A DNA stretch of 64,000 nt. It comes from Cryptomeria japonica (taxonomy: Eukaryota; Streptophyta; Pinopsida; Cupressales; Cupressaceae). Below the pieces are notes generated by a model. It was not told the DNA's origin and searched no databases. It worked only from the letters and a program-made list of their open reading frames with translations. Location: the NCBI RefSeq assembly GCF_030272615.1, contig NC_081414.1, positions 664,154,938 through 664,218,937 on the forward strand. Reading direction: 5' to 3'. A program made the translations under genes and the position numbers. This document shows positions 10,644 through 22,800 of this stretch, piece by piece (position 1 is the stretch's first letter; each line of letters starts with the position of its first letter).

Positions 10644-10936
10644 CAAAAGTGATAACCTATAGCACAAAAGCATGAATCTGTGACACAAAAGTGTTGTCCT
10701 GAGTGACAAAATGTGTGAATCCTCGATCAAAAGTACTAACCTAACTACCAAAAGCGTTCACCTACTGAACATAAGCACTTCTCTGAGTGACTAAATGTGT
10801 GAATCCTCAACCAAAAGTGCTAATCTAACTGCCAAAAGTGTTAACTTGTTCAATATAAGCACTAACCTACAACAAAAAATGCTAACCTATAGCACAAAAG
10901 CATGATTCTAACTACCAAAAGCGTTGTCCTTTTCCA
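10644..10936. repeat. 21-bp minisatellite, 14 units, with higher-order structure
   Basis: Starting at 10644, 14 consecutive units (13 of 21 bases, one of 20) begin with CAAAAG or a variant, consensus roughly CAAAAGYGYTAACCTNNNNNN. Units 3-6 resemble units 7-10 and units 1-2 resemble units 12-13, so the array grew by duplicating blocks of several units (an 84-bp four-unit block is visible). The array ends about 50 bases before the target duplication of element A. I see no coding use. Confidence 0.88.
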
Positions 10937-10986
10937 CACATGCGTGAAATAGGTTAAAAATTCATTAAGCAAGAAAAAGACAAGAT

Positions 10987-10991
10987 ATTAG
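10987..10991. other. Left target-site duplication of copia element A (ATTAG)
   Basis: ATTAG directly precedes the LTR and is repeated exactly at 18706-18710 directly after the other LTR. The 5-bp length is typical of copia integrase. Confidence 0.95.
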
Positions 10992-12507
10992 TGATAGTTC
11001 TGATACTTAAAGATAAGTATAGATGCCAAGCTAAAAAGATGAGGGGGGGGGGGGGGGGTGAATCATACAAACTTAATCTTCCATAAAAACAACAGATTCA
11101 ACCTCGGTAACATATACTTCAATAATATAACCAAAACTACTAAACATGCAAACTCAAAAGAATATAAACATCATAACACTCATAACACCAGATTTAACAT
11201 AGAAACTCAAATAGGGAAAAACCATTGTGGGATTTCGGACCCACTAAGAAATATACTCTTCTAGAGTATGCTTGGTTAAAAGCAAATCCTGTTAAAGATT
11301 ACAAACACATTGCTAGATGTGACCCGATTAAGGGATTTCCCTCAGATTTGTTAGGATCTTCACCTTGTGAGAAGTGACCTTGTTAAAGGATTTCAAACAC
11401 TCAATCAGAATGTCACCTTGCTAGAGGGTTTTACAAATAAGACTGTTAAGTCCACTCGGTTAAGAGATTTTTTGTCACTTCACAAAAATAATAGTAATAA
11501 AATCTATCTGCAACTTCACATCTAAAATGCTAAAGTAGATTCTTATTTTCTCAATACAATATAGACATAGAACTAATCTTGTCCATCTTCTGGGCTCTAT
11601 ACTCTATTATTCAAAACAGATCTTCAAGCTTCTATGCTCGGTAATCACTATGTAGCATCCCTGTACATACACTTGCCTGCATGCATTGTTTATCAACAGT
11701 TCCCTATTTATAAACAATTTGCCAACCGCTTAATCTCCTTGATCACATTTCCCATGATCAATCATAGCCATCAGATCTTCAAACTTTGACCAGGTTCAAT
11801 GTATCCTTAGATCTAAAAATGTTTTACCCCACCCTGGAACTTGCATACGTTTCTTGGAACTTGTGCTAGGGTATTGCGGTTCAATTTGAGCTATAGATCT
11901 TCCTGTCAATTTTCCTTTGCCATAGATTATTTAACAAACTTCATTCACGACATACCAATCATTTAATCATAGCCAGCTCATCAACTTCCTTCATTAAATA
12001 ATGCATGTAATCATTTTATGCATTCTGTTATTACTCAGTTGCAACTTGGTAAATACTAAACTTTACTCGGTAGACATTCTGCCTTCATTAACCGATAGCA
12101 ATAACCTTAGGGTTTACCGACTAGGTTCTTTGCTCGGTAACATAGTATAGTATTAACCTTTCAATCAATAACATATGTAGGATATCAAAACAATCTAATC
12201 ATCATGATCTCATCATTGTCTAACTCGGTAATAGTTGCCCATTGAATAACTTATTTCTCCCCTTATCCATCATATTCTTTCTGTGTCTTTTACCGACATC
12301 TTTATACTCATCAAATCATACTTCTCAAGATATGGCAACATCATACTGAATTAGAAAATCCATTTCTTGACATCAATGACAAAATAATAATATTAAGATA
12401 GTAAATATCCTTAATTAGTTTTATCCATAATCATCAACAACCTTCTCAATATCCTCATTGAAATGCCAACAATCTCTCCTTGTCTATTATAATGCCAAAT
12501 GCCAACA
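10992..12507 (-). repeat. 3' LTR of copia element A (left copy)
   Basis: On the minus strand it starts TGTTGGCATT at 12507 and ends AACTATCA at 10992. It contains a TATA-like TTTATAAATAG (plus-strand 11704-11715), reiterated AAATCCTTTAACAAGGTCAC-like units and the C-rich GATTCACCCCCC tract. The tract is an unusually long 16-base G run on the plus strand near 11043-11058. Confidence 0.95.
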
Positions 12508-12522
12508 ATCTCCCCCTTTGGC
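12508..12522 (-). promoter_or_regulatory. Polypurine tract of copia element A
   Basis: On the minus strand GCCAAAGGGGGAGAT directly precedes the LTR start TGTTGGCATT. The same tract is seen in element B at 47115-47129. Confidence 0.9.
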
Positions 12523-12923
12523 ATTGATGGCAAAACCAATTGATTTGACCTAATTGATTCGGATTGTTGTGAGATTCAAAAATGTTGAAATGCTCTCCTT
12601 CTATCATTAGAATTCTCCCCCATACATTAGTCTTCTCCTCTTCTTCAGTCTTCTCCTTTTCTCTTCTATCTTCTCCCCCTTTGACGACAATGCCAAAAAG
12701 TAAAGAACTAAAACATAATTTCTTCCTGTATGAAGTGATTTCCTGTTGTTATGTGTCAACTTAGTCTCGGTCAGAGCATTATGTCTTCAATTCTTGTTCC
12801 CTATATTGTTTCCTGTATTGTTTCCTACAAACCTTTAGAAAACATCCTAAAGTGTGTAAATCAGCATCAACTCTTAAAAGATATTCTGTAGAGTCATTGA
12901 ATTGATGCTTTCACCGAACTCAG
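12523..12923 (-). other. 3' untranslated spacer of element A
   Basis: Between the polyprotein stop (12924-12926) and the PPT. No gene. It contains several GGGGAGAA-type purine runs on the minus strand (plus-strand TTCTCCCC) typical of the region before copia PPTs. The 60-codon plus-strand open frame here is antisense and not credible. Confidence 0.7.
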
Positions 12924-14330
12924 TCAGTAAGTAGAAGATAGGGGTAGGACCCCTAACTTACTTCTAAGATACTCAAAAGTGTCCCTTGGCAATGGTTTGG
13001 TGAAGATATCTGCTATTTATTCCTTTGTGCTAACATATTCCAACACCACTTTCTTCTCTTGAGCTTCTTCTCTAAGATAATGATATTTGATAGAGACGTG
13101 CTTTGTCTTAGAGTGCATAACATGATCCTTTGAAATGTTAATGGCACTAGTATTGTCACAGAATATAGTTACTGGCTCGGTAACTTTCTCATTTATACCT
13201 TCCAACAGTTGTTTGATCCATGCTATGTTGGTACAATTCAATTATGCAGCAACATATTCAGCTTCTGCTGTTGACTGTGAAACACATCCTTGTTTCTTGC
13301 TAAGCCAACTCACTAGTCTTTCTCCTAAAAAGAAAGCTCCTCCAGTTGTGCTTTTTCTGTCATCAATGTTGCCTACCCAATCAACATCTGTATAAACTTT
13401 TAAATCAAAATCATTTATTTTCTGATATACTAAGCCATAATCCTCGGTGCCTTTCAAGTATCTAAAAATTCTCTTGACTGTTGTCATGTGTGTTTCCTTA
13501 GGATCTGCAGAGAATCTTGCAACTGTACCTACTGCATGTGCTATGTCTGGCCTACTGTGAAAAACATATTGCAACGTTCCAATCATGGTTTGGTAAAGTG
13601 TCTCATCAACAGATGCGGATTCATCATTCTTTGATAGTTTACTATTGGTAGTCATAGGAGTACTTACTGGTTTTGAATCCTCCATTCCAAATTTCCTCAA
13701 GATTTCCTTTATGTACTTGGATTGAGTAATGAAAATCTCATCTTTCATTTATAGTATCTGTAAACCTATAAAATACTTTATCTCACCAATTAATGACATC
13801 TCAAATTCTTTGTTCATTTCATTTCCAAAGTTCTTGCATAAAGAGTCATTCCCACAAAATATAATATCATCAACAAATATGGCTGAGATCAGTATTCCAT
13901 TTTCATCATTCTTCATGTACATATTGTTGTTTTCACTTGTTCTTATAAAACCAATCTTGATTAAATAAGAGTGCAATCTTTCATACCGTGCTCTAGGTGC
14001 TTGTTTCAGACCATATAAAGCTTTGTTCAATTTACATACCTGATCTTTATTATTGTCTTCAGCAAATCCTTCAAGTTGTTCAATAAAAACTTCTTCTTCT
14101 AATATACCATTCAGAAATGCAGATTTGACATCCATTTGATATACCTTGAAATTCTTGTAAGCAGCATATGCCAACAATGTTCTTACTCCTTCAAGTCTTG
14201 CTACAGGTGCAAAAGTCTCACCATAATCAATTCCTTCTTCTTGGGCATAACCTTTGCAAACTAGTCTTGCTTTATTTCGAATGACCTCTCCTTTTTCATT
14301 CAACTTGTTTCTGAAAATTCACTTTGTACC
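12924..14330 (-). pseudogene. Reverse transcriptase and RNase H of copia element A, broken
   Basis: Reading the minus strand, the region begins with the INAMIEEIDQI and TWTLIPR lead-in, followed by [41 protein letters not shown] and FVDDIIF, with the catalytic Asp pair near plus-strand 13866-13871. The RNase H part has RYLKGTEDYGLVY, YTDVDWVGN, AEAEYVAA and CDNTSAINIS and ends with a SKLGVLPLSS tail at the terminal stop 12924-12926. In-frame stops include TGA at 14319-14321 (a Trp codon changed), TAA at 13749-13751, TAA at 13242-13244 and TAA at 13015-13017. The copia RT catalytic motif is intact, but the chain is not translatable. Confidence 0.93.
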
Positions 14331-16050
14331 AATTACATTTTTGTCCTTCAGTCTTGGGATTAGTGTCCATGTGTCATTCTTCTTGATTTGATCAATCTCT
14401 TCTATCATAGCATTTATCCAATCTTCACTGTTAAATGTCTCTTTCAGTATTCTCAATTCAAATTCAGATATCAGACATGTGTTCTGTCTCAGTTTGTTCC
14501 TTGTCATCACTAGATCATCCTTATCTCCTATAATCTGACTTGGTGCATGATGTCTTCTAACATATTTGGTTAATACAGGCTCGATAGGTTTTGTATGATC
14601 TTCTTCATCACTCGGTAACTGGATATTCTCTTCATTTCCTTCAATAGTTTTCTCGGTAAGACTTGTCGGTTGAACATAGGCAAATTCATCATAATCTTCT
14701 GGTTCCTTGGAATTTCCTTCATCATTTCTTTCTACAAATTCATCAATTTTCACATTTGCACTTTCTACTATTTTGTTAGATTATTTGATCAGACATTTAA
14801 ATGCTTTACTTCTAGAAGAATAACCAAGAAATGTTCCTTCTTCACTTTTCTGATCAAACTTGCCATTTCTATCATCCTTGTCTACATAGCATCTACTTCC
14901 AAAGATTTTAAAATAACTTACATTAGGTTTCTTGTCATACCAGATTTCATATGGTGTCTTCAAAGTACCTTTCTTTAGTTGTACTCGATTCAGGGTGTAA
15001 ACTGTTGTGATTATTGCTTCTCTCCAAAATGTTTGTGGCACTTTCTTTTCAATCATCAGGGTTCTAGCACAATCCACAATAGATCTATTTCTTCTCTCAG
15101 CAATTCCATTTTGTTGTGGAGTTCTTGGTGCAGAGACTTGTCTTTTTATACCATGATCATTGCAGAATAAGTTGAACTCATCAGATGTGAACTCTCCTCC
15201 TCTATCTGATCTAAGAAATTTCAGTTGTCTTCCTGTTTCATTTTCAACTCTTGCCTTGTACCATTTAAGCATTTGAAAAGCTTCTGATTTTTCTTTTAAA
15301 AACATTACTGGCATCATCCTTGAGTAATCATCCACAAATTATATGAAATATTTATCACCATAATAACTTTGAACTTTCATAGGACCACAAAGATCAGTGT
15401 GCACAAGATCTAAAATTCCCTTAGAAGTGTAAGACTTACTTGTAAAGCTTGATCTTGTCATTTTACCCATCTGGCATCCTCGGCACATAGCATTCTCAGG
15501 TTTTTCAAGACTCGGTAGACCTCTTACTCAGTGCTTCTTGCTTATTTTGATCAGATTATCAAAATTTACATGACAAAACCTTTTATGCCATAACCAAGTA
15601 TCATCTATCTTTTCATACAAACATTTATTCCAAGTTGAGTCAAGGTGAAATGTGTTACCTTTTGTTTGTGTCCCAGTAGCAGCTAACTTTCCATGCTTGT
15701 CATGAACTTTGACAATTCCTTTTTGAAATTCTATTCGGTATCCTGTATTGTTTAGCTATGCTACACTCAACAAATTGTATTTCAAACCTTCAACCCAATA
15801 AACATCATTGCATCTTACATTTTCAAGAAGTGTTATGGATCCTTTACCTCTTACCAGACATGGTGCATCATTACCAAATCTTACATAGCCTCCATCATAG
15901 TCTTCTAACATAACAAACTTGTGTTTATCACCTATCATGTGATGTGAGCATCCACTATCTATGATCCAAGAATCATTAGTATTTATGTGAGATATTAGGG
16001 CTTTTTCTTCATACCTTTCTTCATCTAATCCATCTTTGATAGCCACATAA
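14331..16050 (-). pseudogene. Protease, integrase and linker of copia element A, broken
   Basis: The aspartic protease active site DSGCSHHM is present (Asp codon at plus-strand 15957-15959). A TAG at 15756-15758 follows SVA; elements B and D carry a TAG at the equivalent codon. The pre-integrase zinc region (C-QMGKMTRSSF) lies near 15440-15490. The integrase core shows LCGPMKVQ, DDYSRMMPVMFLK, RSDRGGEFTS and APRTPQQNGIAERRNRS, so the three acids are recognisable. A TAA precedes FVDD at about 15336 and another stop lies at 14781-14783. The acidic, poorly conserved linker (EEDHTKPIEPV) joins integrase to RT in the same frame. Confidence 0.92.
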
Positions 16051-17108
16051 ACTACTTCCTCTGTATCAGTTTCATCTAATTTATCATCATTGGATTCCTC
16101 ATCAGCTATTAAGCATGACTTTCTATCTCTTCTTCTAAAGTCTCGGTGTCCTCTATAATGATTATCTTTTTGTCTATCATCTCAGTAATCTCTCTTTTCA
16201 GTAGAATCTTTGTCAGGACAGTTAGAAGCCATATGTCCTATCTTATCACAATTGAAACATTTCAAAGGAAGCTTTCCTTTATACTTACCTTTGCCTCTCG
16301 ATAACCTTCTGGCTAAGAGTGTTTCAAACTCTTCTTGCTTTCAGATTTCCTCATACAGTTTATGTACTTCCTCCATGTTCTTGTGAAATCTTTCACTTGC
16401 TCCACTATGATCCCCTTTAGTGTACTTACTCATTCTATCATTGTAATCATTATATTCATCAAGATGAAAAGAACTAAATGGAGAATCAACTTTATTTACC
16501 GATGACCCACTGCTATCAAAGTTACTTAACTCAAATACATGTAGCTTACCAATATTAGCATCTAAAGAAACTGGCATATTTGGTACAGACCTCAATTCAT
16601 TGATTGCAAAGACTCGGATTGCATAAGTCGGTAGAAGGGTTCTTAACAACTTACTTGTTATATCCTTTTCTTAAATAGTTTCACCTGCTCCTTTGATTTG
16701 ATTGACAATCTCCTTTAGTCTTGTACTGTACTGGGTTATGTTCTCACCTTCATTCATCCTCATAGATTCAAGTTGTCCTCTTAGACTATCCACTTTTGCT
16801 CTTTGAACATGTTCATCTCTACCATACATAGATATGAGCTTGTCCCACATAGCCTTTGCATCATTGCAGCCTTCTAGATCATTAAACTCTAAATCGGTCA
16901 ATACAGATGTTATTTCAATCATTGCTTGGATATGTTCTTTCTTTGCTTTTATCTCTTCCATTGTCAATGGATAGGTGCTTAGTCTGATGAAATCATTCTC
17001 CAGATAATATACAGCATATTCTCTAACTCCTGATAGGTGCAGCTTCATCCTTTTCTACCATGTAGAGAAACTTAACTTGTTCAGCTTCGGTGCATCCCTC
17101 TTATACAT
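16051..17108 (-). pseudogene. Gag of copia element A, broken
   Basis: Gag forms the particle and packages RNA. The start is MYKRDAPKLNK at plus-strand 17106-17108, 51 bases after the PBS in the element's sense. A Trp codon changed to TAG follows soon after (FSTW then stop). Next come KRMKLHLSGVREYAVYYL, LEGCNDAKAMWDKLIS, the LRGQLESMRMNEGE block and KLLRTLLPTYAIR. A CCHC zinc knuckle (CFNCDKIGHMASNC-like) lies at about 16208-16262. Further stops lie at 16671-16673 and 16341-16343. The acidic C-terminal part continues in frame into protease. Confidence 0.9.
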
Positions 17109-17158
17109 CTTTGGATCTTTTCCTCAAGTACCTTTAAAATTTTCTTCTGGAGTCCAAA

Positions 17159-17170
17159 GCTCTGATACCA
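17159..17170 (-). promoter_or_regulatory. Primer-binding site of copia element A
   Basis: On the minus strand TGGTATCAGAGC follows the 5' LTR end by two bases. This is the standard complement of the initiator Met tRNA 3' end used by plant copia elements. Confidence 0.95.
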
Positions 17171-17172
17171 AT

Positions 17173-18705
17173 TGATAGTTTTGATACTTAAAGATAAGTA
17201 CAAATGCGAAGCTAATAAGATGAGAGGGGGGGTTGAATCATACAAACTTAATCTTCCATAAAAACAACAAATTCAACCTCGGTAACATATACTTCAGTAA
17301 TATAACCAAAACTGGTAAACATGCAAACTCAAAAGCATATAAACATCATAACACTCATAACACCAGATTTAACGTGGAAACCCAAATAGGGAAAAACCAC
17401 TGTGGGATTTCAGACCCACTAAGAAATATACTCTTCTAGAGTATGCTCGGTTAAAAGCAAATCCTATTAAAGATTACAAACACATTGCTAGATGTGACCC
17501 GGTTAAGGGATTTCCCTCAGATCTGTTAAGATCTTCACCTTGTGAGAAGTGACCTTGTTAAAGGATTTCAAACACTCAATTAGAATGTCACCTTGCTAGA
17601 GGGTTTTACAAATAAGACTGTTAAGTCCACTCGGTTAAGAGATTTTCTGTCACTTCACAAAAATAATAGTAATAAAATCTATCTGCAACTTCACATCTAA
17701 AATGCTAAAGTAGATTCTTATTTGCTCAATACAATATAGACATAGAACTAATCTTGTCCATCTTCTAGGCTCTATACTCTGTTATTCAAAACAGATCTTC
17801 AAGCTTCTATGCTCAGTAATCACTATGTAGCATCCCTGTGCATACACTTGCCCGCATGCATTGTTTATCAACAGTTCCCTATTTATAAACAATTTGCCAA
17901 CCGCTTAATCTCCTTGATCACATTTCCCATGATCAATCATAGCCATTAGATCTTCAAACTTTGACCAGGTTCAATGTATCCTTAGATCTAAAGATGTTTT
18001 ACCCCACCTTGGAACTTGCATACATTTCTTGGAACTTGTGCTAGGGTATTGCGGTTCAATCTGAGCTATAGATCTTCCTGCCAATTTTCCTTTGCCATAG
18101 ATTATTTAACAAACTTCATTCATGGCATACCAATCATTTAATCATAGCCAGCTCATCAACTTCCTTCATTAAATAATGCATGTAATCATTTTATGCATTC
18201 TGTTATTACTCGGTTGCAACTCGGTAAATACTAAACTTTACTCAGTAGACATTCTACCTTCATTAACCGATAGCGATAACCTTAGGGTTTACCGACTAGG
18301 TTCCTTAGGGTTTATCGACTAGGTTCTTTGCTCAGTAACATAGTATAGTATTAACCTTTCAATCAATAACATATGTAGGATATCAAAACAATCTAATCAT
18401 CATGATCTCATCATTGTCTAACTCGGTAATAGTTGCCCATTGAATAACTTATTTCTTCCCTTATCCATCATATTCTTTTTGTGTCTTTTACAGACATCTT
18501 TATACTCATCAAATCATACTTCTCAAGATATGGCAACATCATACTGAATTAGAAAATCAATTTCTTGACATCAATGACAAAATAATAATATTAAGACAGT
18601 AAACATCCTTAATCAGTTTTATCCATAATCATCAACAACCTTCTCAATATCCTTATTGAAATGTCAACAATCTCTCCTTCTCTGTTATAATGGCAAATGC
18701 CAACA
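17173..18705 (-). repeat. 5' LTR of copia element A (right copy)
   Basis: Same structure as the left copy: minus-strand start at 18705, end at 17173, TATA-like box near 17879-17889. It carries an extra short duplication (CTTAGGGTTTACCGACTAGG and a near copy at about 18281-18325) absent from the left LTR, so it is slightly longer. Confidence 0.95.
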
Positions 18706-18708
18706 ATT

Positions 18709-18713
18709 AGAAG
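18709..18713. other. Left target-site duplication of solo LTR E (AGAAG), overlapping that of element A
   Basis: AGAAG at 18709-18713 is repeated exactly at 20118-20122. Its first two bases are also the last two bases of element A's ATTAG duplication (18706-18710). Confidence 0.9.
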
Positions 18714-20117
18714 TGATGAATAATGATGAACAACAAATACCCTAACTAGTACTTAGAGGGGGGGGATGAATCAATACAAACAAAAACTTCTCAACAACTT
18801 ATCAAGTTAAAACAATGCTAACCGGTTGTCTTCATCAGTGAACTTAACCATGGCAATATCAGTTAAACACAATAAGACTTCAGACAGCTAAACTAGTAAA
18901 ACTGTATACTTCAAATAACATTCAACACTTGATAACTACTTCACCAACATACATATGCATGTGTTGTATCAATAATAGCATAACCATTAGCTTTGCATGC
19001 ATATTCACCTAAACAAAGTATGTTCAATCATCACATGAAAAATGCACAACTCATAACACACAGATTTTTCATGTGGAAACCTAAATGGGAAAAACCACGG
19101 TCAGGATGAATACCCATAATCTTTTTTTTGAACTCTTTTGAATCTAGCTCTATTAGGAGCCTAGTCCAGTTAAATCTACTTTACAATAAGGTTCTGTTAG
19201 GAACCGATCATGTTAAAGATCACCCGGTTAAGGGATGGCTATATACCCTGTTAAAGGTTACCTTGCTAGAGGATTTGAAGAACTCAATGATCTTGAGTCG
19301 CCTGGTTAGAGGATTTACAATAGCCTGTTAAAGATACCCAGGAAAGGGATTTTCCTATTGTTGAAATGGTTAGAAGACAACAGGTAAAGCTTTGATCTAA
19401 TAACAGCACTTCATGCTAAGGTAGATCCTTTTCAGCTCCTCTACTCTGCAATCACGCTGTAGTTTTCCACTCATTGGTCTAGCAAGTATCTCATCACTCG
19501 CATACAAACACAACATTTTCCAACACTTACAATACCAAAACTCATCGACCTTATAGACAACAATTAGGTCAGTAGCATAAACCCTAAACCCTAAACATTA
19601 TAGGTTTACAATTACAAGCAGTCCAATCCTAGTCGTTCAAACACTTTGCATAGAATAAAACAATCTCAAATAGATCACAAGTCATTCTGCATCATTCATT
19701 CTTCACTGCACATGGAAACTAGTAACCCGTCATGCTCTCTTCACATACCGCTAAGAAGAAAGTTCATTCCTAAGGTAGACATTTAATGCAATCAATCTTC
19801 ACATGCAAGATCCTCAAAAAAATCCTTCACGTGCACAAATACTGACATGGCATCTCGATCTCATCCTTATCTCTTAGCTAACTCATCACAGAATGTCACT
19901 GGTTGCATCGCATAAGCTAGATTGCCAAACTGGAAACCTTAGAGCTGAGACTACCAATCGGTAGTCACACTTAGTGAAACCCTAACACTGGTTCACTTCA
20001 TCTCTTCATACCGGTTCTCCTACTTGAACATCAATGAAAACTTCCTCTAATCTTCATACTGGTTCACCTACACTTATTGACATCAATGACAACATACATT
20101 ATCATCATATGCCAACA
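18714..20117 (-). mobile_element. Solo copia-type LTR E, minus strand
   Basis: A 1,404-bp unit that on the minus strand starts TGTTGGCATATG (20117) and ends TTCATCA (18714), bracketed by perfect AGAAG duplications. No PBS, PPT or coding region is attached, so it is the product of LTR-LTR recombination. It carries the features shared by the other copia LTRs in this window: a C-rich ATTCATCCCCCCCC tract (plus-strand GGGGGGGG near 18762), a GGTTTTTCCC motif (plus-strand GGGAAAAACC near 19088) and repeated GTTAAAGG/GGTTAAGGGAT units at about 19200-19350. Confidence 0.9.
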
Positions 20118-20122
20118 AGAAG

Positions 20123-20811
20123 TTGTACAAGGCCTAAGCCCCATGGCGGGCACCAAAAATATAGAGGCTAAAGTTGAACTCCAGAGAATTGACCTGAAAC
20201 TTATTAATCCATTATATAATATAAAAAAAAGCTACATGAAATATTTAGCTTCAACCAATGAAACAACATGAAATAAAAGTAAATAAAAAAGATTATACCT
20301 TCATGATTTATGTCTCATTATGTCCTAACTCCGCTGTTCTTGGTTGCAGATGATTTTCTCTCAGACAAGCACTGATAGCTTCCAAGATGGCATATGAAGA
20401 ATGAACAAATAATTAACTGCTACTATGATATGCATATGTAAATTATTTAAGCTAACATGATATTAAGCTATGATAAAAATTCTAAAAATTTTAATTGATT
20501 CAAACTCAAACTCATCGATGCAAGATAAAAACTCCTAGAATGACTATAAGATTATCTATTAGTTTCAAAATGGCTTAGGAGACCTCTTTTTATAGATTTT
20601 GAGTGCATGATCTTAGGCGGCAGAGATCAATGGTCATGATTGAATCTTGCTAATTAGATGGCTATGAGCAAGAGGTTGAAGGTTGAGAGAAAGGGGGAAG
20701 GAGAAAACAAGTGTCACTCATCTCACCTTGATTTCACCAAACATCAATCTTTCCTTTCATCAACAAATCATCATCATTTTCACCCAACTTCAACAAAAAC
20801 TTATAAACAAG
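20123..20811 (+). other. Leader region upstream of the TAT-group gag
   Basis: No LTR related to the 3' LTR at 30034-31479 is present here, so the 5' LTR of the gypsy element is missing or replaced. A TTTTTATAGATTTT segment near 20589 could be a TATA box but is unsupported. A CATGGCGGGCACCA segment near 20141 looks like a possible PBS remnant, but I cannot match it to a tRNA with confidence. Confidence 0.4.
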
Positions 20812-22800
20812 ATGGCTCATACCATATTACGAACTCAGCAAATAGAAATTGAGGAGGAAGAGGAGGAGAATATCAATGAGTTCCAAGAAGCCCTTGGAGG
20901 CAATACAAATGATGAAAACCCAAGTACTCCTACTCTAGCGGAAATAGCAAGGGCTCAACACAACCCTCTCTTTAACTGACTTTTTGATGAAATACTCAGG
21001 AGCAATGCGGATGCTCACTTTTTAAAGCTTGCTCAAGAAGGAGCCAAACTCCCCTTTGACTTTGATATTGCCCAACTAAGGCAAGCCTCGGAAAGACAAA
21101 GTTGCAATGAGGAAGAAAGAGGTAGAGAACACATCAGATACAATCTTCCTCAAGGTAATCCCCCACTGCCTCCTCCTAATGAAATAGATATATTGCGACA
21201 ATAAGTTGAAAATCTCACTCAACAACTTCATAGTGGCATAAAAACTAATCAATTTTCACTCAATGACATTTGTCCCTATCCCTTTGATAGGAATATTTAT
21301 ATGCAACCTTTCCCACAAGGGTTTGAAACACCCAAGTTCAAAAAATATAGAGGAAAAGGAGATCCTCACGATCATGTCAGATAATTTCATTCAGCTTGCC
21401 TTGAAGTGGCATATGAGGATACATACCTAATGCACCATTTTCCCCAGAGATTGGGAGGAACAACCATATCATGGTTTTCCCGATTACCAGGTGGCATTCG
21501 GACCTTTGAAGAACTCATCCAAAAGTTCCTGGCACATTACTCTCATAACATTGAACATGATATCACCATGGCTGATCTGTGTAACACTAAACAAAAACCA
21601 GGTGAACTATTCTCAGTCTTCTTGCAATGATGGCATTAGATGTCTAGTAGACATTCTCTTCAGTTGCCTGATCAAGAACTAGTGGAAATATTTATTTCCA
21701 ACTTAAATGAAGAAATGGAGTTTCACCTGGATGTCAAAGACACTGATTCTTTCAATGACATGATCACCAAAGGCTTTAAATGTGAACGGGCCCTCATCAA
21801 GAAAGGACTTATCAAAATCTATAATGAGCCAAAGGATGGTCCTCGTCCATGCTTCAATAGTGATAAACCAAACTTCTGGAATAAGAACAAGAATGTCATC
21901 AACGACGGGGTTGTGGATGCCAGAACTATCAAAAATGCACACCTTGTAGTTTGATTTGCCAGACAGAATCCCCCACCTAAAACTAACACAATTGCTCCTC
22001 CAAATCAAGGCCACATCACATCTCAAGATGAACCTAGACCGCATCAACAAAAACAAAAACAAACGTACACTCCCTTAGGGGAACCCATCGAAACAGTGTT
22101 ATGACAGTTGATTTCCCAAAACCTGGTAACCCTACCCAAAACATCAAACTATGAACCTCAAGTCAAACCTGCATGGTGGAGGGATACTGAACACTATGAT
22201 TTCCATCAAGGGAAAGGACACAAGACAAGCAATTGTCATAGATTAAAAGATCTTATTCAGGATCTTATTGACCAAGGAGAAATCAAAATTGAAGGACACA
22301 ACCCAAAGACAACAAACAATGATCATCTAATGTTCAAAAATCCACTTCCATCATATGATCAAAGGGTTCCTTCCACTTCAGGGAGAAACACAGATACCAC
22401 TGATTATACGTAAGCCAATTATAATTACACTGTGAATCACCTATATGACGGTAGCGAACAAATTGCCACTATTACTATCAAAAATCCCAGCTCCACTTGC
22501 AATGGTGTTACATGTCGCAGCAAGATTACCATAGAGGCAGCTCCACAAGGCACCACATCTATCCCAAAGCAATACAACCTTGTGGACCAATTAGACAAAA
22601 CGCCAGCGCTCATATCCATTTTAGAGCTATTGCGCCTATCTCCATCTCATAAAACAATCTTGGATCAAGCTCTCCAAGAGGTGTCAGTCCCTGCTAACTT
22701 AAATACAAATCAGTTCCAAGCCATGGTTGGAAGTCTAAGATCATCCCCTTGTCTCACTTTTTCCGAAAGTGACAACACATCCTTCTAGCAACCACATAAT
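20812..22800 (+). pseudogene. Gag of the TAT-group element, broken
   Basis: The start MAHTILRTQQ at 20812-20814 follows an A/C-rich leader and fits a Gag N-terminus with an acidic run. In one frame follow LAEIARAQHNPLFN, then the retrotransposon gag domain (TPKFKKYRGKGDPHDHV, MHHFPQRLGGTTISWFSRLP, FEELIQKFLAHY) at about 21330-21630, and a YDFHQGKGHKTSNC motif near 22195-22236. In relatives this reads CxxHxxxGHxTxxC; here the first Cys is Tyr. Stops break the frame near 20977, 21202, 21382, 21628, 21952, 22102, 22411 and 22786. The frame is the same up to 24747. Confidence 0.85.

Larger units (their letters stand above)
10992..18705 (-). mobile_element. Ty1/copia element A, full structure, minus strand
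   Basis: Two long direct repeats (10992-12507 and 17173-18705), each TG...CA on the minus strand, flank an internal region. It has a PBS matching initiator Met tRNA (17159-17170), a PPT (about 12508-12521) and gag, protease, integrase, RT and RNase H in copia order. A perfect ATTAG target duplication brackets it. The polyprotein stays in a single frame from 17108 to 12924 (about 1,394 codons) with only substitution stops visible. In about 240 aligned LTR bases I count about 13 differences, mostly transitions, so the insertion is old. Element B (40906-48654) is a close relative. Confidence 0.96.

Noticed and set aside
10644-10936. CRISPR array
   Set aside because: Plant-type sequence context, units contiguous with no unique spacers, and no cas genes.
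11043-11058. The 16-base G run as a sequencing artefact only
   Set aside because: Its length may be uncertain, but all copia LTRs here carry a G/C run at this site, so the tract itself is real.
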